Shown here in pieces: positions 41,546-50,700 of a stretch of DNA of 64,000 nucleotides (position 1 is the stretch's first letter; the number at the start of each line of letters is the position of its first letter). The translations under genes were made by a program, and so were the position numbers. The stretch covers positions 248,001 to 312,000 of the forward strand of contig NZ_JACVMU010000007.1 in the NCBI RefSeq assembly GCF_014529985.1, read 5' to 3'. The stretch comes from Leucobacter sp. cx-42 (lineage in GTDB: Bacteria; Actinomycetota; Actinomycetes; Actinomycetales; Microbacteriaceae). A model generated the notes under the pieces. The model searched no databases, was not told where the DNA came from, and saw only the letters and a program-made list of their open reading frames with translations.

Positions 41546-42445
41546 ATGAAAAACCCAGACTTCGGTCTCGACGATGACCCCCGCGGCATCGTCAGCGACT
41601 ACTCCGACGGCACCCCCGTCATCTCCTACGCGCTTGTCGACGCCGACGGGTCCGTCCTGCGCGAGCAGAATGCTTCACTCCCCTATTACTCGGCGTCGAC
41701 CGTCAAGGTCGGTGTCCTCGTCGCTGCACTGCGCCGGGTACAGGCTGGCGAGTGGCGTCTCGACGATCCGCACATCGTCACGCACGAGTATGCGAGCATC
41801 GTGCCAGACGCGCCCCGGTTCACGATTGAGATCGAGGAGACCGATCCCGGCCTTGGCGCCCCCGGCGACACCGTCACCCTCGCACACCTGCTCAATCGCA
41901 TGACGACCGTGAGCGCCAACTGTGCCACGAACATGCTGTTCGAAGCGTTGGGGGCGGATCGCATCGCAGCCGTCTCACTCGACGCAGGCGCGCCAGACAC
42001 CGGCCTTGATCGGCCCTACTCCGACGTTGCAGGTCTCGAAGCTGGCGTTACGAATCGGGCGTCAGCGCTCGGCCTCGCGCGGCTCATGGCTGCGCTGGTT
42101 CGTGGCGTACTCCTCGACGCAGAGCACACCGCAATCGCAATGCAGCTCCTACGCGAGCGAGAGGAACCCGTCATCAGCACGGCAGCACAGACCTTCGGTG
42201 AACGCGCCGGCGTCGTAATCGACACCGGCAGCAAGGGCGGCAGCGTCGACGGCATCGCCCATGACTTTGCCTTCATCTCGCGCGACGGCATCATGCAGTG
42301 CCTCGCGGTCTGCACCCGCGGATACACCTATGAGCAGGGCGCGGCCGCCATCTCGGCGATTACCGCGGCGCTACTCTCCTCGACTCCCGCGACAGCGGCT
42401 TCGGCCACCTCAGCGAGCACTTCTCAGGACGGAGCACAGGCATGA
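41546..42445 (+). CDS. Class-A-beta-lactamase-like serine hydrolase, 299 aa
   Basis: Active-site SxxK is STVK (Ser51-Lys54), followed by an SxN motif in VSANCATN and a KGG variant of KTG in GSKGGSVDG. There is no signal peptide, unlike secreted beta-lactamases, so an intracellular peptidase or amidase is more likely. AAGGA before ATG 41546 supports the start; the frame is open into the M20 gene upstream. The C-terminus is an alanine/serine/threonine-rich tail. It has a paralogue immediately downstream sharing the layout, which suggests tandem duplication. Confidence 0.82.
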   Translation: MKNPDFGLDDDPRGIVSDYSDGTPVISYALVDADGSVLREQNASLPYYSASTVKVGVLVAALRRVQAGEWRLDDPHIVTHEYASIVPDAPRFTIEIEETDPGLGAPGDTVTLAHLLNRMTTVSANCATNMLFEALGADRIAAVSLDAGAPDTGLDRPYSDVAGLEAGVTNRASALGLARLMAALVRGVLLDAEHTAIAMQLLREREEPVISTAAQTFGERAGVVIDTGSKGGSVDGIAHDFAFISRDGIMQCLAVCTRGYTYEQGAAAISAITAALLSSTPATAASATSASTSQDGAQA

Positions 42446-43230
42446 GCGTCTCCAAACGCGGTGAGCCCAGTGTCTCGTTCACCCTCATCGATCAGGCCGG
42501 CACCACCCTCGCAGGTTGTGACGAGACGCAGACCTACTACGCAGCGAGCACGGTGAAGCTTGCCGTCGCGGCTGCGGTTATGTTCGCGGTCGAAGCCGGC
42601 ACGCTGCACCTCACCGATGAGTTCCCCGTGCGGATCTCGTTCGCGAGCCGCGTTCCTGACGCTGCGCCGTTCGACTTCGAGCCAGCGGAGCAGGACCCGG
42701 GCCTTCCCGAGGTCGGCACCATGATGAGCGTTGACTGGTATCTCGAGCGCATGATCACGGTGTCGTCGAACGAGGCCACGAACATTCTCATTGAGGCGCT
42801 GGGCGCTGGGGTGGCTGGCATCAACGCGGTCGAGGCCGCACTCGATCGCCTCGGCGTGCGCAATGTAGAGATGTCTCGCCTCATTTGTGACTATCCCGCT
42901 GCGCTTGCTGGCTACACGCACTCGGTCACCACGCGCAGTCTCGCGGATCTGGCTCTCGCTGTCGTGTCCAGCGAGGAGCTCGCACCTTCCTCCCGCACGG
43001 TCATCCTTGGCTACATGCGGGCGCAGCTGTTCCCGATGATCGCGCCCGCATTGCCCGCTGGCACGGTGTGGGGTGCAAAGAGCGGCTGGGATGAAGGCAT
43101 TCGCCACGACGTCGCCGTCATTGGCGAGCCTGGAACTCCGGAATTCCGGGTGCTCGCGGTGTGCACGAAGGCCTTCTTCGCTGCTGGCGCACAAGAGGCG
43201 ATTGCCGCGGTTACCCGCGCCGTGCTGTAG
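42442..43230 (+). CDS. Class-A-beta-lactamase-like serine hydrolase, 262 aa
   Basis: Paralogue of the preceding gene, overlapping it by ATGA. Motifs are STVK (Ser36-Lys39), SSN in VSSNEATNILIEALG and KSG in GAKSGWDEG, all catalytically plausible. The chain starts only 35 residues before the active serine and has no export signal, which is atypical for a beta-lactamase. In context it may hydrolyse D-amino-acid-containing peptides or amides in the cytoplasm. It ends the muropeptide locus; a very long hairpin follows. Confidence 0.82.
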   Translation: MSVSKRGEPSVSFTLIDQAGTTLAGCDETQTYYAASTVKLAVAAAVMFAVEAGTLHLTDEFPVRISFASRVPDAAPFDFEPAEQDPGLPEVGTMMSVDWYLERMITVSSNEATNILIEALGAGVAGINAVEAALDRLGVRNVEMSRLICDYPAALAGYTHSVTTRSLADLALAVVSSEELAPSSRTVILGYMRAQLFPMIAPALPAGTVWGAKSGWDEGIRHDVAVIGEPGTPEFRVLAVCTKAFFAAGAQEAIAAVTRAVL

Positions 43231-43262
43231 TGCTCTGTCAATTCACCCCAGCCCCTCGAAAA

Positions 43263-43326
43263 GGGGCGTTTCTCCCGAGATGGCCTCTTTCATGCGTATG
43301 AAAGGCCCAGTCTCGGGAGAAACCCC
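43263..43326. terminator. Long bidirectional hairpin terminator
   Basis: Nested inverted repeat between convergent genes: GTTTCTCCCGAGA (43268-43280) pairs with TCTCGGGAGAAAC, flanked by GGGG/CCCC and with an inner TTTCAT-gcgt-ATGAAA stem bounded by GGCC/GGCC. Stem length exceeds 25 bp. Confidence 0.8.
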
Positions 43327-43359
43327 TAGTCTCGGGGGGCGCTCCTGGCTGCTGCCGGG

Positions 43360-44070
43360 CTAGCGCACCGCAGCGCGGCGCATCGTCACCCACGTGCCGA
43401 CAAGCGCGAGCAGCGCGACAACGATCGCTCCGACCGCGAGGTCTCCCCGCGTGATGCTCGTGACGATCTCAATGAAGTTCGGTGCAATCGCGAGCAAAAT
43501 TAGCACGATGATCAATCCGAGCACGACACCAGCAATGGTCGGACCCTTCGTCCCGAACCGCACCCAGATCGCACCGAAGAAGCCGCCAATGGTGACCGCA
43601 ACAAACGTCCCGAGGAACACCGTTACCGCAAGGACCCAGGCGTCGCCGCTGCCAAGCGCGTAGTTGTCGAGCGCATAGGATCCGAAGAACCAGTGGTCGG
43701 TCGCCAGCTCAATCCAGAGCAGCACCGTGAGCATTGCCGCAACGAATACCGAGAGGATCAGGTTCGCCAGCGCAGTACCGAGCACGTAGGCGCGTCGCGT
43801 CGTACCAAGTGCAAGCGCGAACGGGAAGGTGGTCGACACCGCCTGCACGCCGTAGTACACCAGGAAGCCCGGCAAGGCGTATGCCACTGCAATATTTGAC
43901 CGTGCACCGTCTGCGTACGCTGGGCTCGCAGGGTCGAGCCCAGCGCGCTGCAGTGCGAAGGAAATGATCATCGTAATGATGAGCACCAGGGCGATAATGA
44001 ACGCCGGGGTGCGGAACATGATCTCAGGCTTGTTCAGATGCAATCGAGTCACGTGCGTGATGTGCTTCAT
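43360..44070 (-). CDS. ABC transporter permease (ABC-2-like), 236 aa
   Basis: Integral membrane subunit with about six hydrophobic helices (around 18-38, 58-80, 88-112, 120-140, 150-180, 205-230). The N-terminus is a short basic amphipathic cytoplasmic segment. No catalytic motifs. Last gene of a GntR-ATPase-permease operon, overlapping the ATPase gene by 4 bp. Such YtrA-type operons usually respond to cell-envelope-active compounds; the substrate is unknown. Confidence 0.82.
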   Translation of the reverse strand: MKHITHVTRLHLNKPEIMFRTPAFIIALVLIITMIISFALQRAGLDPASPAYADGARSNIAVAYALPGFLVYYGVQAVSTTFPFALALGTTRRAYVLGTALANLILSVFVAAMLTVLLWIELATDHWFFGSYALDNYALGSGDAWVLAVTVFLGTFVAVTIGGFFGAIWVRFGTKGPTIAGVVLGLIIVLILLAIAPNFIEIVTSITRGDLAVGAIVVALLALVGTWVTMRRAAVR

Positions 44071-44999
44071 GAGTGTGCTCCCTTCGCGTCGAAAGCCAGC
44101 GCTTCGCCGGCATCGCCACCCGCGTCTGCATCACGGTCGAATCCATAGGCTGACACGAGTTCCTGCAGCGTCACCGAGCTGAGATCAAGATCAGCTGCCA
44201 CCGCGGCTGCCCGATCCGCCTCGGTCAATGTGCCCTCGATCACCGCAGTCGCAAGGCCACCCGTGCGATGTACGCTGAGTGCCGTCCGGGCGGCCACGAA
44301 CTCCTCAACCGCCGCGCGGCGACCAGCGACCTGGTACGCACGTCCCCGCAGCTCATCGACGTCGGCGTCTTGAACCACACGTCCACGATCCAGAATCACC
44401 ACCCGCTCGAGCAGCCGGTCCATTTCATCGATGAGGTGCGTGGAGAGCACGATCGTGCGCGGATGCTCTTGGTAATCCCGCAGCAGCACATCATAGAAGT
44501 AGGTGCGCGCGGTCGCATCGAGCCCCAGGTACGGCTCGTCAAAGAACGTGACCGGGGCACGCGAAGCGAGACCGAGCACGATCCCGAGCGCCGAGAGCTG
44601 ACCGCGAGAGAACTTCTTCACTACGGTCTTGGCTGGGATACGGAACAGTGCCACGAGCTCGTCAGCGAGCTCTTGCGACCAACCGGGATGGAACACCCGT
44701 GCCGCGCGCAGCGCATGCTTGAGCTTGTAGTCATCTGGGTAGCGCTGGTTGTCTCGAACAAAGCTCAGCTGTTCGATCACACGCTCGTTCTCGAACGGCT
44801 CTTCGCCGAGCACCTTCACGATGCCGGCAGTCGGACGATCCTGCGCGGTCACGAGCGACATGAACGTTGTCTTTCCTGCGCCGTTGCGGCCGAGGAGACC
44901 GGTGATCGTATTGGCCTGAATCTGCACCGTCACCGCATCGAGCGCGCGGATGTCACCGTACGCTCGCGTGAGGTCACGCGCCTCAATGGCAAATGTCAT
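44067..44999 (-). CDS. ABC transporter ATP-binding protein, 310 aa
   Basis: ABC ATPase with Walker A GRNGAGKT (37-44), signature FSRGQ in place of LSGGQ, Walker B VTFFDEP and a C-terminal regulatory extension (about 220-310) ending in a poorly conserved acidic tail. The altered signature is common in YtrB-type subunits. It is translationally coupled to the permease and to the GntR regulator. Confidence 0.88.
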   Translation of the reverse strand: MTFAIEARDLTRAYGDIRALDAVTVQIQANTITGLLGRNGAGKTTFMSLVTAQDRPTAGIVKVLGEEPFENERVIEQLSFVRDNQRYPDDYKLKHALRAARVFHPGWSQELADELVALFRIPAKTVVKKFSRGQLSALGIVLGLASRAPVTFFDEPYLGLDATARTYFYDVLLRDYQEHPRTIVLSTHLIDEMDRLLERVVILDRGRVVQDADVDELRGRAYQVAGRRAAVEEFVAARTALSVHRTGGLATAVIEGTLTEADRAAAVAADLDLSSVTLQELVSAYGFDRDADAGGDAGEALAFDAKGAHS

Positions 45000-45418
45000 G
45001 ATGTCTCAGTTTCTGTGTGAGCGGACTCCGATGGGAGCGCGGATCGCTCAGCCTCAGAAGCGACGAGGCGCGCAAGCGCAGCCTGGTCGATTCCGAGCAT
45101 CGCCGCTTCCGCAAGCATCGGTCGGATGAAGCTCTGAACAAATTCCTGATGACGTTCTGCAGAGAGCGCATCAAATGCGCCTGCCGCGACGAACATGCCG
45201 ATACCGCGACGCTTCACCAGCACCTGGCGTTCAACCAGCAGGTTCAGCGCCTTTCCGGCGGTTGCGGGGTTAATACGCAGGTGCTGCGCAAGCTCGTTGG
45301 TTGACGGAACTTGCTCACCCTCTGCATATCGACCCCGCAGAATGTCGCCAGCGATGCGGTCGGCAAGCTGCAGAAAGATTGGGCGCGTGTCGTCGAACAC
45401 TTGCCACCTCACTTTCAC
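44996..45418 (-). CDS. GntR-family regulator, YtrA subfamily, 140 aa
   Basis: N-terminal winged helix-turn-helix (about 10-75; PSTNELAQHLRINPATAGKALNLL) with a short C-terminal dimerisation helix pair, the size of the YtrA subfamily, which lacks an effector-binding domain. First gene of the operon with the ATPase and permease; it should repress its own operon. A perfect 9-bp inverted repeat lies 28 bp upstream of the start and is the likely operator. Confidence 0.88.
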   Translation of the reverse strand: MKVRWQVFDDTRPIFLQLADRIAGDILRGRYAEGEQVPSTNELAQHLRINPATAGKALNLLVERQVLVKRRGIGMFVAAGAFDALSAERHQEFVQSFIRPMLAEAAMLGIDQAALARLVASEAERSALPSESAHTETETS

Positions 45419-45445
45419 TCTCGCAGCGAGCCTATCGGCTTATCT

Positions 45446-45469
45446 GGTTCATTACTTCACTAATGAACC
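45446..45469. promoter_or_regulatory. Operator-like inverted repeat of the GntR/YtrA regulator
   Basis: Perfect repeat GGTTCATTA-cttcac-TAATGAACC (9 bp arms, 6 bp spacer) just upstream of the gntR start. Confidence 0.7.
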
Positions 45470-45513
45470 TACGCACCAAGGGCGCCTTTGTCAATGCGAG
45501 TGCCGAGATTGAG

Positions 45514-46404
45514 TTATGAGCCGATCGCGTCAGCGACCGCAGCCGCAACGGTTTCGTGTGTAAACACAAAGCCAGATGTCAGCAGCACGTCTGGCCGCAC
45601 GTCAGCATCAGCGGTTAGCAATGATTCAGTCGCCTCTCGTCCGAGCCCGAGGCGCAATGCCCACGCTGGTGCAGGCAGCAGGAATGGGCGATGCATATTG
45701 CGCGCGAGCGCGCGGCCCGTCTCGTTGGCGGTGGCTGCGGTCGGCCCGCAGAGATTGACGGGGCCAGTGATCCGCCGGTCAAGAATGTGCAAGATCGCTC
45801 GCACCTCATCGGTCAGCGAAATCCAAGGCCACGTCTGCTTACCCGAACCGAGCGGGCCACCGAGACCGAGGTTCGTGAGCGTGATCATGGGACGCAGCAC
45901 TCCCCTGGGGTGAATCACGGGAGCGGTGCGGAGCAAGGCCACGTCAGTCACCGCTTCCGCTTCGCGTGCGGCGCCTTCCCAGTCGACGCAAAGTTTCGCA
46001 AGAAAGGTATCGCCTGCCGGGGAGTCTTCGGTCAAGACTCCTCCGGGAACTGAACCGTAGAACCCCACCGCAGAGCCAGAGAGCAGCATGGGTCGCGGAC
46101 CAGTCATTCGCTGCAGTGCCCTAACGACGGTGTTCGTCGAGTCCAGTCGAGAGGTGAGCAGCTCACCACGATACTTTGCCGTCCATGGTAAGCGTCCAAC
46201 GCTCGCGCCGTTCAACAGCACGATCGCATCGACCCCTGCAATCGCCTCTGGCGCGAGCTCGCCGCGCACTGGGTTCCAGGATATTTCAGACTCGCTGACA
46301 GCGGGCCGCCGCACGAGGGTTGCGATGTCATCGCCGCGGGCACGCAGCGCTTCACTCAGTGCCGAACCAATGAGTCCCGATGCACCGCCGATGAGCACTC
46401 GCAT
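45514..46404 (-). CDS. TIGR01777-family epimerase, 296 aa
   Basis: SDR-like NAD(P)-binding protein of the YfcH/TIGR01777 group. The N-terminus has the dinucleotide motif GGASGLIGSAL (6-16). The C-terminal DUF1731-like tail (ALRLGLGREATESLLTADADVRPDVL) is typical. Metabolic role unknown. It lies 2 bp after the pyrimidine-dimer glycosylase gene, in a run of co-directional genes. Confidence 0.85.
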   Translation of the reverse strand: MRVLIGGASGLIGSALSEALRARGDDIATLVRRPAVSESEISWNPVRGELAPEAIAGVDAIVLLNGASVGRLPWTAKYRGELLTSRLDSTNTVVRALQRMTGPRPMLLSGSAVGFYGSVPGGVLTEDSPAGDTFLAKLCVDWEGAAREAEAVTDVALLRTAPVIHPRGVLRPMITLTNLGLGGPLGSGKQTWPWISLTDEVRAILHILDRRITGPVNLCGPTAATANETGRALARNMHRPFLLPAPAWALRLGLGREATESLLTADADVRPDVLLTSGFVFTHETVAAAVADAIGS

Positions 46405-46406
46405 GA

Positions 46407-46835
46407 TTACACCCTCTCCCAGGTGGCAACGCCGCCTGACACCACCTTAAACAGCGGATGGGGTGTTGGCGAGCTTTCTGCCCAACGAGCTGCGTCTTCT
46501 GGGCTCCGATGCGCAAGCTTTGACCCGAGGTGCGTCCATTCGAATGCAAGCTGGCCGTCGGTGACGGGGATGAGCTCTGTAACGTGCTCAGTACGCATGA
46601 TTTTCGAGCCGTCGAAGCGATACCCGCGCGCGAGGGACTCCTCGTGCAACCCACGCAGGTAGGCCCCGACCATGAGCAGCGGGTCGCTCGTCTCACGGAA
46701 TCGTTCAAGTTGTGGGTGGTTCTTGTACCCCTTCGTGAGGTCAGCAAGCACCGCCTGAGCGAGCAGTGTTTCACGCCAGCCGGCAACCAGGCCGGCACGA
46801 TCAAGGTGACTGGGGTGAAGCGACCACATTCTCAT
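46407..46835 (-). CDS. Pyrimidine-dimer DNA glycosylase (T4 endonuclease V-like), 142 aa
   Basis: Pyr_excise-family DNA glycosylase. The diagnostic N-terminus MRMWSLHPSHLDRAGLVAGW and the segment TKGYKNHPQLERF (34-46) are clear. The family removes UV-induced cyclobutane pyrimidine dimers by cutting the glycosidic bond and then the backbone. The middle (HEESLARGYRFDG) and the C-terminus lack other domains. Gap to the exporter gene upstream is 13 bp. Confidence 0.85.
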   Translation of the reverse strand: MRMWSLHPSHLDRAGLVAGWRETLLAQAVLADLTKGYKNHPQLERFRETSDPLLMVGAYLRGLHEESLARGYRFDGSKIMRTEHVTELIPVTDGQLAFEWTHLGSKLAHRSPEDAARWAESSPTPHPLFKVVSGGVATWERV

Positions 46836-46848
46836 GCTGACAATCTAT

Positions 46849-47724
46849 CTAAGCGGTATCGATTTCCCTGCGGCCGCCGCGCTGTGCCGCCGCCCCAGCA
46901 ATCACCACCAGCAAGATGCCAAGCACCTGCATGAGCACGGGCGCCTGCGCGAGCACGAGGAACCCAATAACGACGCCGATGCCCGGCTCGATGGCCATGA
47001 GCGTACCGAATGCCGTCGGCGTCATGCGTTTGAGCGCGAGCATCTCGAGCCCGAACGAGATGACGGGCGCGAGCAACGAAACCCCCGCGGCAAGCAGGAT
47101 GAGTTGCCAGGTGAGGTCGCCCATGACGACCTGCGGCAAGCCGACTGGCATGGTCGCGATCGCCGCAATCGGGATCGTGATCGCCAGTCCAGAGATGCCA
47201 CTGAATCGGTCGCCCACGCGCTGGGTCAGGACAATGTACAAGCCCCAGCACACACCGGAAAGCAACGCGAAGCCGATGCCTACGAGATCCGCGCTCCCAC
47301 TCCAGGGTTCGGCAAGGAGCACGACGCCGACAAGCGCGAGTGCTGGCCAAACGAGCGCGGATCGACGCTTGCTCATCACGCCCGCAACCGTCAGCGGCCC
47401 GAGGAACTCGATGGCAACGGCGGTGCCGAGCGGCAAGCGTTCGACCGCGGCAAGGAACGCTGCGGTCATGTAGCCCGTCACGACACCCAGTGCAATGAGG
47501 AGCGGGACGTCAGCTTTGCGCACCAACCGTAGGTTCGGACGCGCGATGAGGAGCAGGAACACCGCCCCAAACATCATGCGCATCCAGGAGGCACCCGCCG
47601 GCCCAACCCCAGCTATGAGGTGAACCGACAGGGCGTTGCCCAACTGAATCATCGCCATTGCCGCGACCGCGAGCAGCCACGGCGGAATGCCCGTGCGCGG
47701 GGCGTTCGGAATACGCGCGAGCAC
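46849..47724 (-). CDS. EamA/DMT-family exporter (RhtA-like), 291 aa
   Basis: Ten transmembrane helices as two EamA repeats (about 15-135 and 150-280). IEFLGPLTVAG (about 123-133) and the second-repeat AIEPGIGVVIGFLVL are typical of RhtA-like amino acid/metabolite exporters. It is 6 bp downstream of the kinase-aminotransferase fusion gene, hinting at a shared operon. Substrate unknown; threonine or homoserine export is the family's best-known activity. Confidence 0.85.
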   Translation of the reverse strand: MLARIPNAPRTGIPPWLLAVAAMAMIQLGNALSVHLIAGVGPAGASWMRMMFGAVFLLLIARPNLRLVRKADVPLLIALGVVTGYMTAAFLAAVERLPLGTAVAIEFLGPLTVAGVMSKRRSALVWPALALVGVVLLAEPWSGSADLVGIGFALLSGVCWGLYIVLTQRVGDRFSGISGLAITIPIAAIATMPVGLPQVVMGDLTWQLILLAAGVSLLAPVISFGLEMLALKRMTPTAFGTLMAIEPGIGVVIGFLVLAQAPVLMQVLGILLVVIAGAAAQRGGRREIDTA

Positions 47725-47730
47725 CCGGGG

Positions 47731-50700
47731 TTACCAGCCTTCGGTCAAGACGCGGTCAAGCTGCGCAACCATAAAGTCGGCGCTCTCCTCAGTGAGGCAC
47801 AGCGGCGGCTTCACCTTGAGCACGTTCGAGCGCTCCGAGGTGGTGAGCACAATCACGCCGAGTTCCTTCAGACGCTCACAAATCGCTGCGGTCTCTTCCT
47901 TTGCTGGCTCGAGCGTCTCGCGATCGCGCACGAGTTCAACGCCGAGATACAGGCCTTCGCCGTGAATCGGGCCGATAATGTCGTGGCGCTCCGCGAGCTC
48001 ACGGAATCCGGCCGCGAGGCGCGCGCCAACCACGCGCGCGTTCTCCTGCAGCTGCTCGTCACGCATCGCATCAAGCACGGCAATGCCGACGCGGCACGAC
48101 AGCGGGTTGCCGCCTGCCGATGCGAAGAACTGGCCCTGGGTCGCGAGCGCGTCGGCGATCTTCTTGGTCGTGATGACGCCACCGATCGGGAACCCGTTAC
48201 CCATGGGCTTCGCAATCGTAATGATGTCAGGTGTGACACCCGACTGTTCGAAGCCCCAGAAGCTCGATCCCATACGGCCGAAACCGACCTGTACCTCGTC
48301 AGCGATACACACGCCGCCTGCGGCACGCACGCGTGCGTACACGTCACGCAGGTAGCCGTCAGGCAGGAGGACGCCGCCGGCGTTCCCCAGCACCGACTCG
48401 CAGATAAACCCTGCGACGTCTCGCCCGGCCTCGGCGAGGGCGGTGAGATCGTTGCCGAGATCCGCCGCATACTGCGCGCCAATGGTCGCGTCAGTCACCG
48501 CGCCGCGGTAGGTGCCGCGGAACCGGTTCGGCACGTCAGCAACGTGCACCCAATCGGGGCGGTTATCGAGCGCGTACGGGTTGTCGTATGCGCTCGTCGT
48601 GACAGCGTCGCTCGCCATGGTCCAGCCGTGGTAAGCCTCACGCAGCGAGACGATGGTCTTGCGGCCGGTCGCTGCCTGCGCCAGCCGGAGCGCGAGATCG
48701 ACCGCCTCCGAGCCACTGTTCACGAGCAGTACCGTGTCGAGGCCGGTGCCCTCGGGCAGCATCTCAAGTAGGCGCTCGCTGTACTCAGTCAACTCGCGGT
48801 ACAGGAAGCGCGAGTTCGTGTTGAGGATGCGGATCTGTCGGCTCGCCGCCGCAGCAACTCCCGGGTGCCCGTGGCCAAGACCCGTGACGTTGTTCACCAT
48901 GTCGACGTACGACCGGCCGGTCGTGTCGATGAGGTGCTGGCGCCAGCCGCGCTCGATCTGCATTGGACGCTCGTAGTAGCGCTCTTGCGCGCTCGCAAAG
49001 ATGCGCTGACGGCGCTCAAGCTCCGCAGCTGCCTCGTCGCGCTGGGCGAACGATTCCAGGCCGAGAATGCCAGCGGGATCAACGGTGAAGCGATCCCACG
49101 CTGGCACGCGCTCCGGCGCGACAAACTGCGCGCGGCCGGTTTCTGGCACCTCAAGTGCGAGGATCGGCGGCACGCTCTCAACGAGTTCACCGAACTCGGA
49201 CTGCGAGTTGCCAGCGGTCTCACCGACGGCATCGGCACGGCACAGGGTGACGGCAATGGGGCGCGGATCGGCAGCAGCACCCAGCGTTGCAACCACATCG
49301 CCGGCCTGCACCTGCGCATCGACAGCTGCCGTCGCCTGCACGCCATCAATCGAGAGGTACCACTCGGCGCCGGTCAGCTCAATGAGCAAGCCGCGGTCAG
49401 TCGCAACGACGACCTTGCCTTCGACGGGGGCAGCAACCGGAAGCTCTTCGCCAGCCGCTACAACAATTTCGGTCGCAAGCGGCCAGGTCTCAGCACCATC
49501 GGTTGCGTTGATCGCGGTGCGGGTCAGGCGAAACACGCCGTAGGGCAGCACAGCCGCAGCCGCTCCCCCTGCGAGCGCTTCGTGCACCAGTGCGACATCA
49601 GCATCTGCCGCGAGGAACTTCCCAGCTTCAAGCGCCTCGGATTCGACGCCAGCATCGATGGTTGCGACCTCACCCGCGAGGGTGGGGAGCAGGGCGCGCA
49701 GCGGATCCGCCACCGAAGCAGCGGGTGCTGCGAGCGTACGCAGCCCAGCTCCGCACGCAATCCCGTCACGACCGAGTGCAGCGAGCACCTGCTCGGTCAT
49801 CTCAGCCAGCGTGAACCGGGTCGCGGCATCGAAGATTGCCTGTTCGCCGGCGATGCGCTCGCGGGCGTAGTCATTGTCGCCATCGATCTCAAGCTGGCGC
49901 CAGCCGCTCGCAACGAGGTGCGCAGCACGCAGCACGACGAGCGGCCACACCGCACGCGCCTCCGCGTCAGCAATCGGCGCGACGCGGTCAAATGCGCTGA
50001 TGGTATCGAGCGCACGCAGCGGGCGTGCGGGCTCATGATGCAGCATCGATGACACCGTCACCGAGAGTTCTGCGATGCGCCAGCCGTATCCGAGATCACC
50101 GAGATCGAGCAGGGTGTGCGGGTGGTATCGACGATCGTCACCGGGCTGGGCCACGACGTTGTCGTCGGTGAGGTCACCATGGATCGCCTGCACCGGCAGC
50201 GACTCGATGAGCGGCTGCAGCGCAGAGTGCGCAGCGATGGCGGCTTCAAGGACATCCTCGCGCAGGTCTTCGTCGGTGATTGCCGAAGCGAGGCGCAGGG
50301 TTTCCTCGAAGGCGCCACGCATGTCCCACGGGTTCGGGCGACCAAGGCCGTGGTGCTCCAGGTCAGCGAGCGCGTTGACCGAAGCTGCCGCGAGGGCACC
50401 GAACTCTTCGAGCACGACAGGTGCAAGGTAGCCATGGTCGACAAGCGACTTCCCGTGCGCGAACTCGCTGCGGCGCACCGCGAAACCGTTCCACCGCTGC
50501 GTCAGTTCGCCGTTCAGACCGGGCAGGACGCTGGCGACACGCACGTTCGCAGCGCGGTAGGCATCGAGCGCAGCGTGCTGTGCATCGCGCGCCTCATCGC
50601 CGAACACCGGATTGTCGATGCGCAAGACACTCTTCGTCCCGTCAGCCTCGACGATCATAAAGTTGCGATCTTGGTTGCTCCCAAGTTCCGTCGCAGACAC

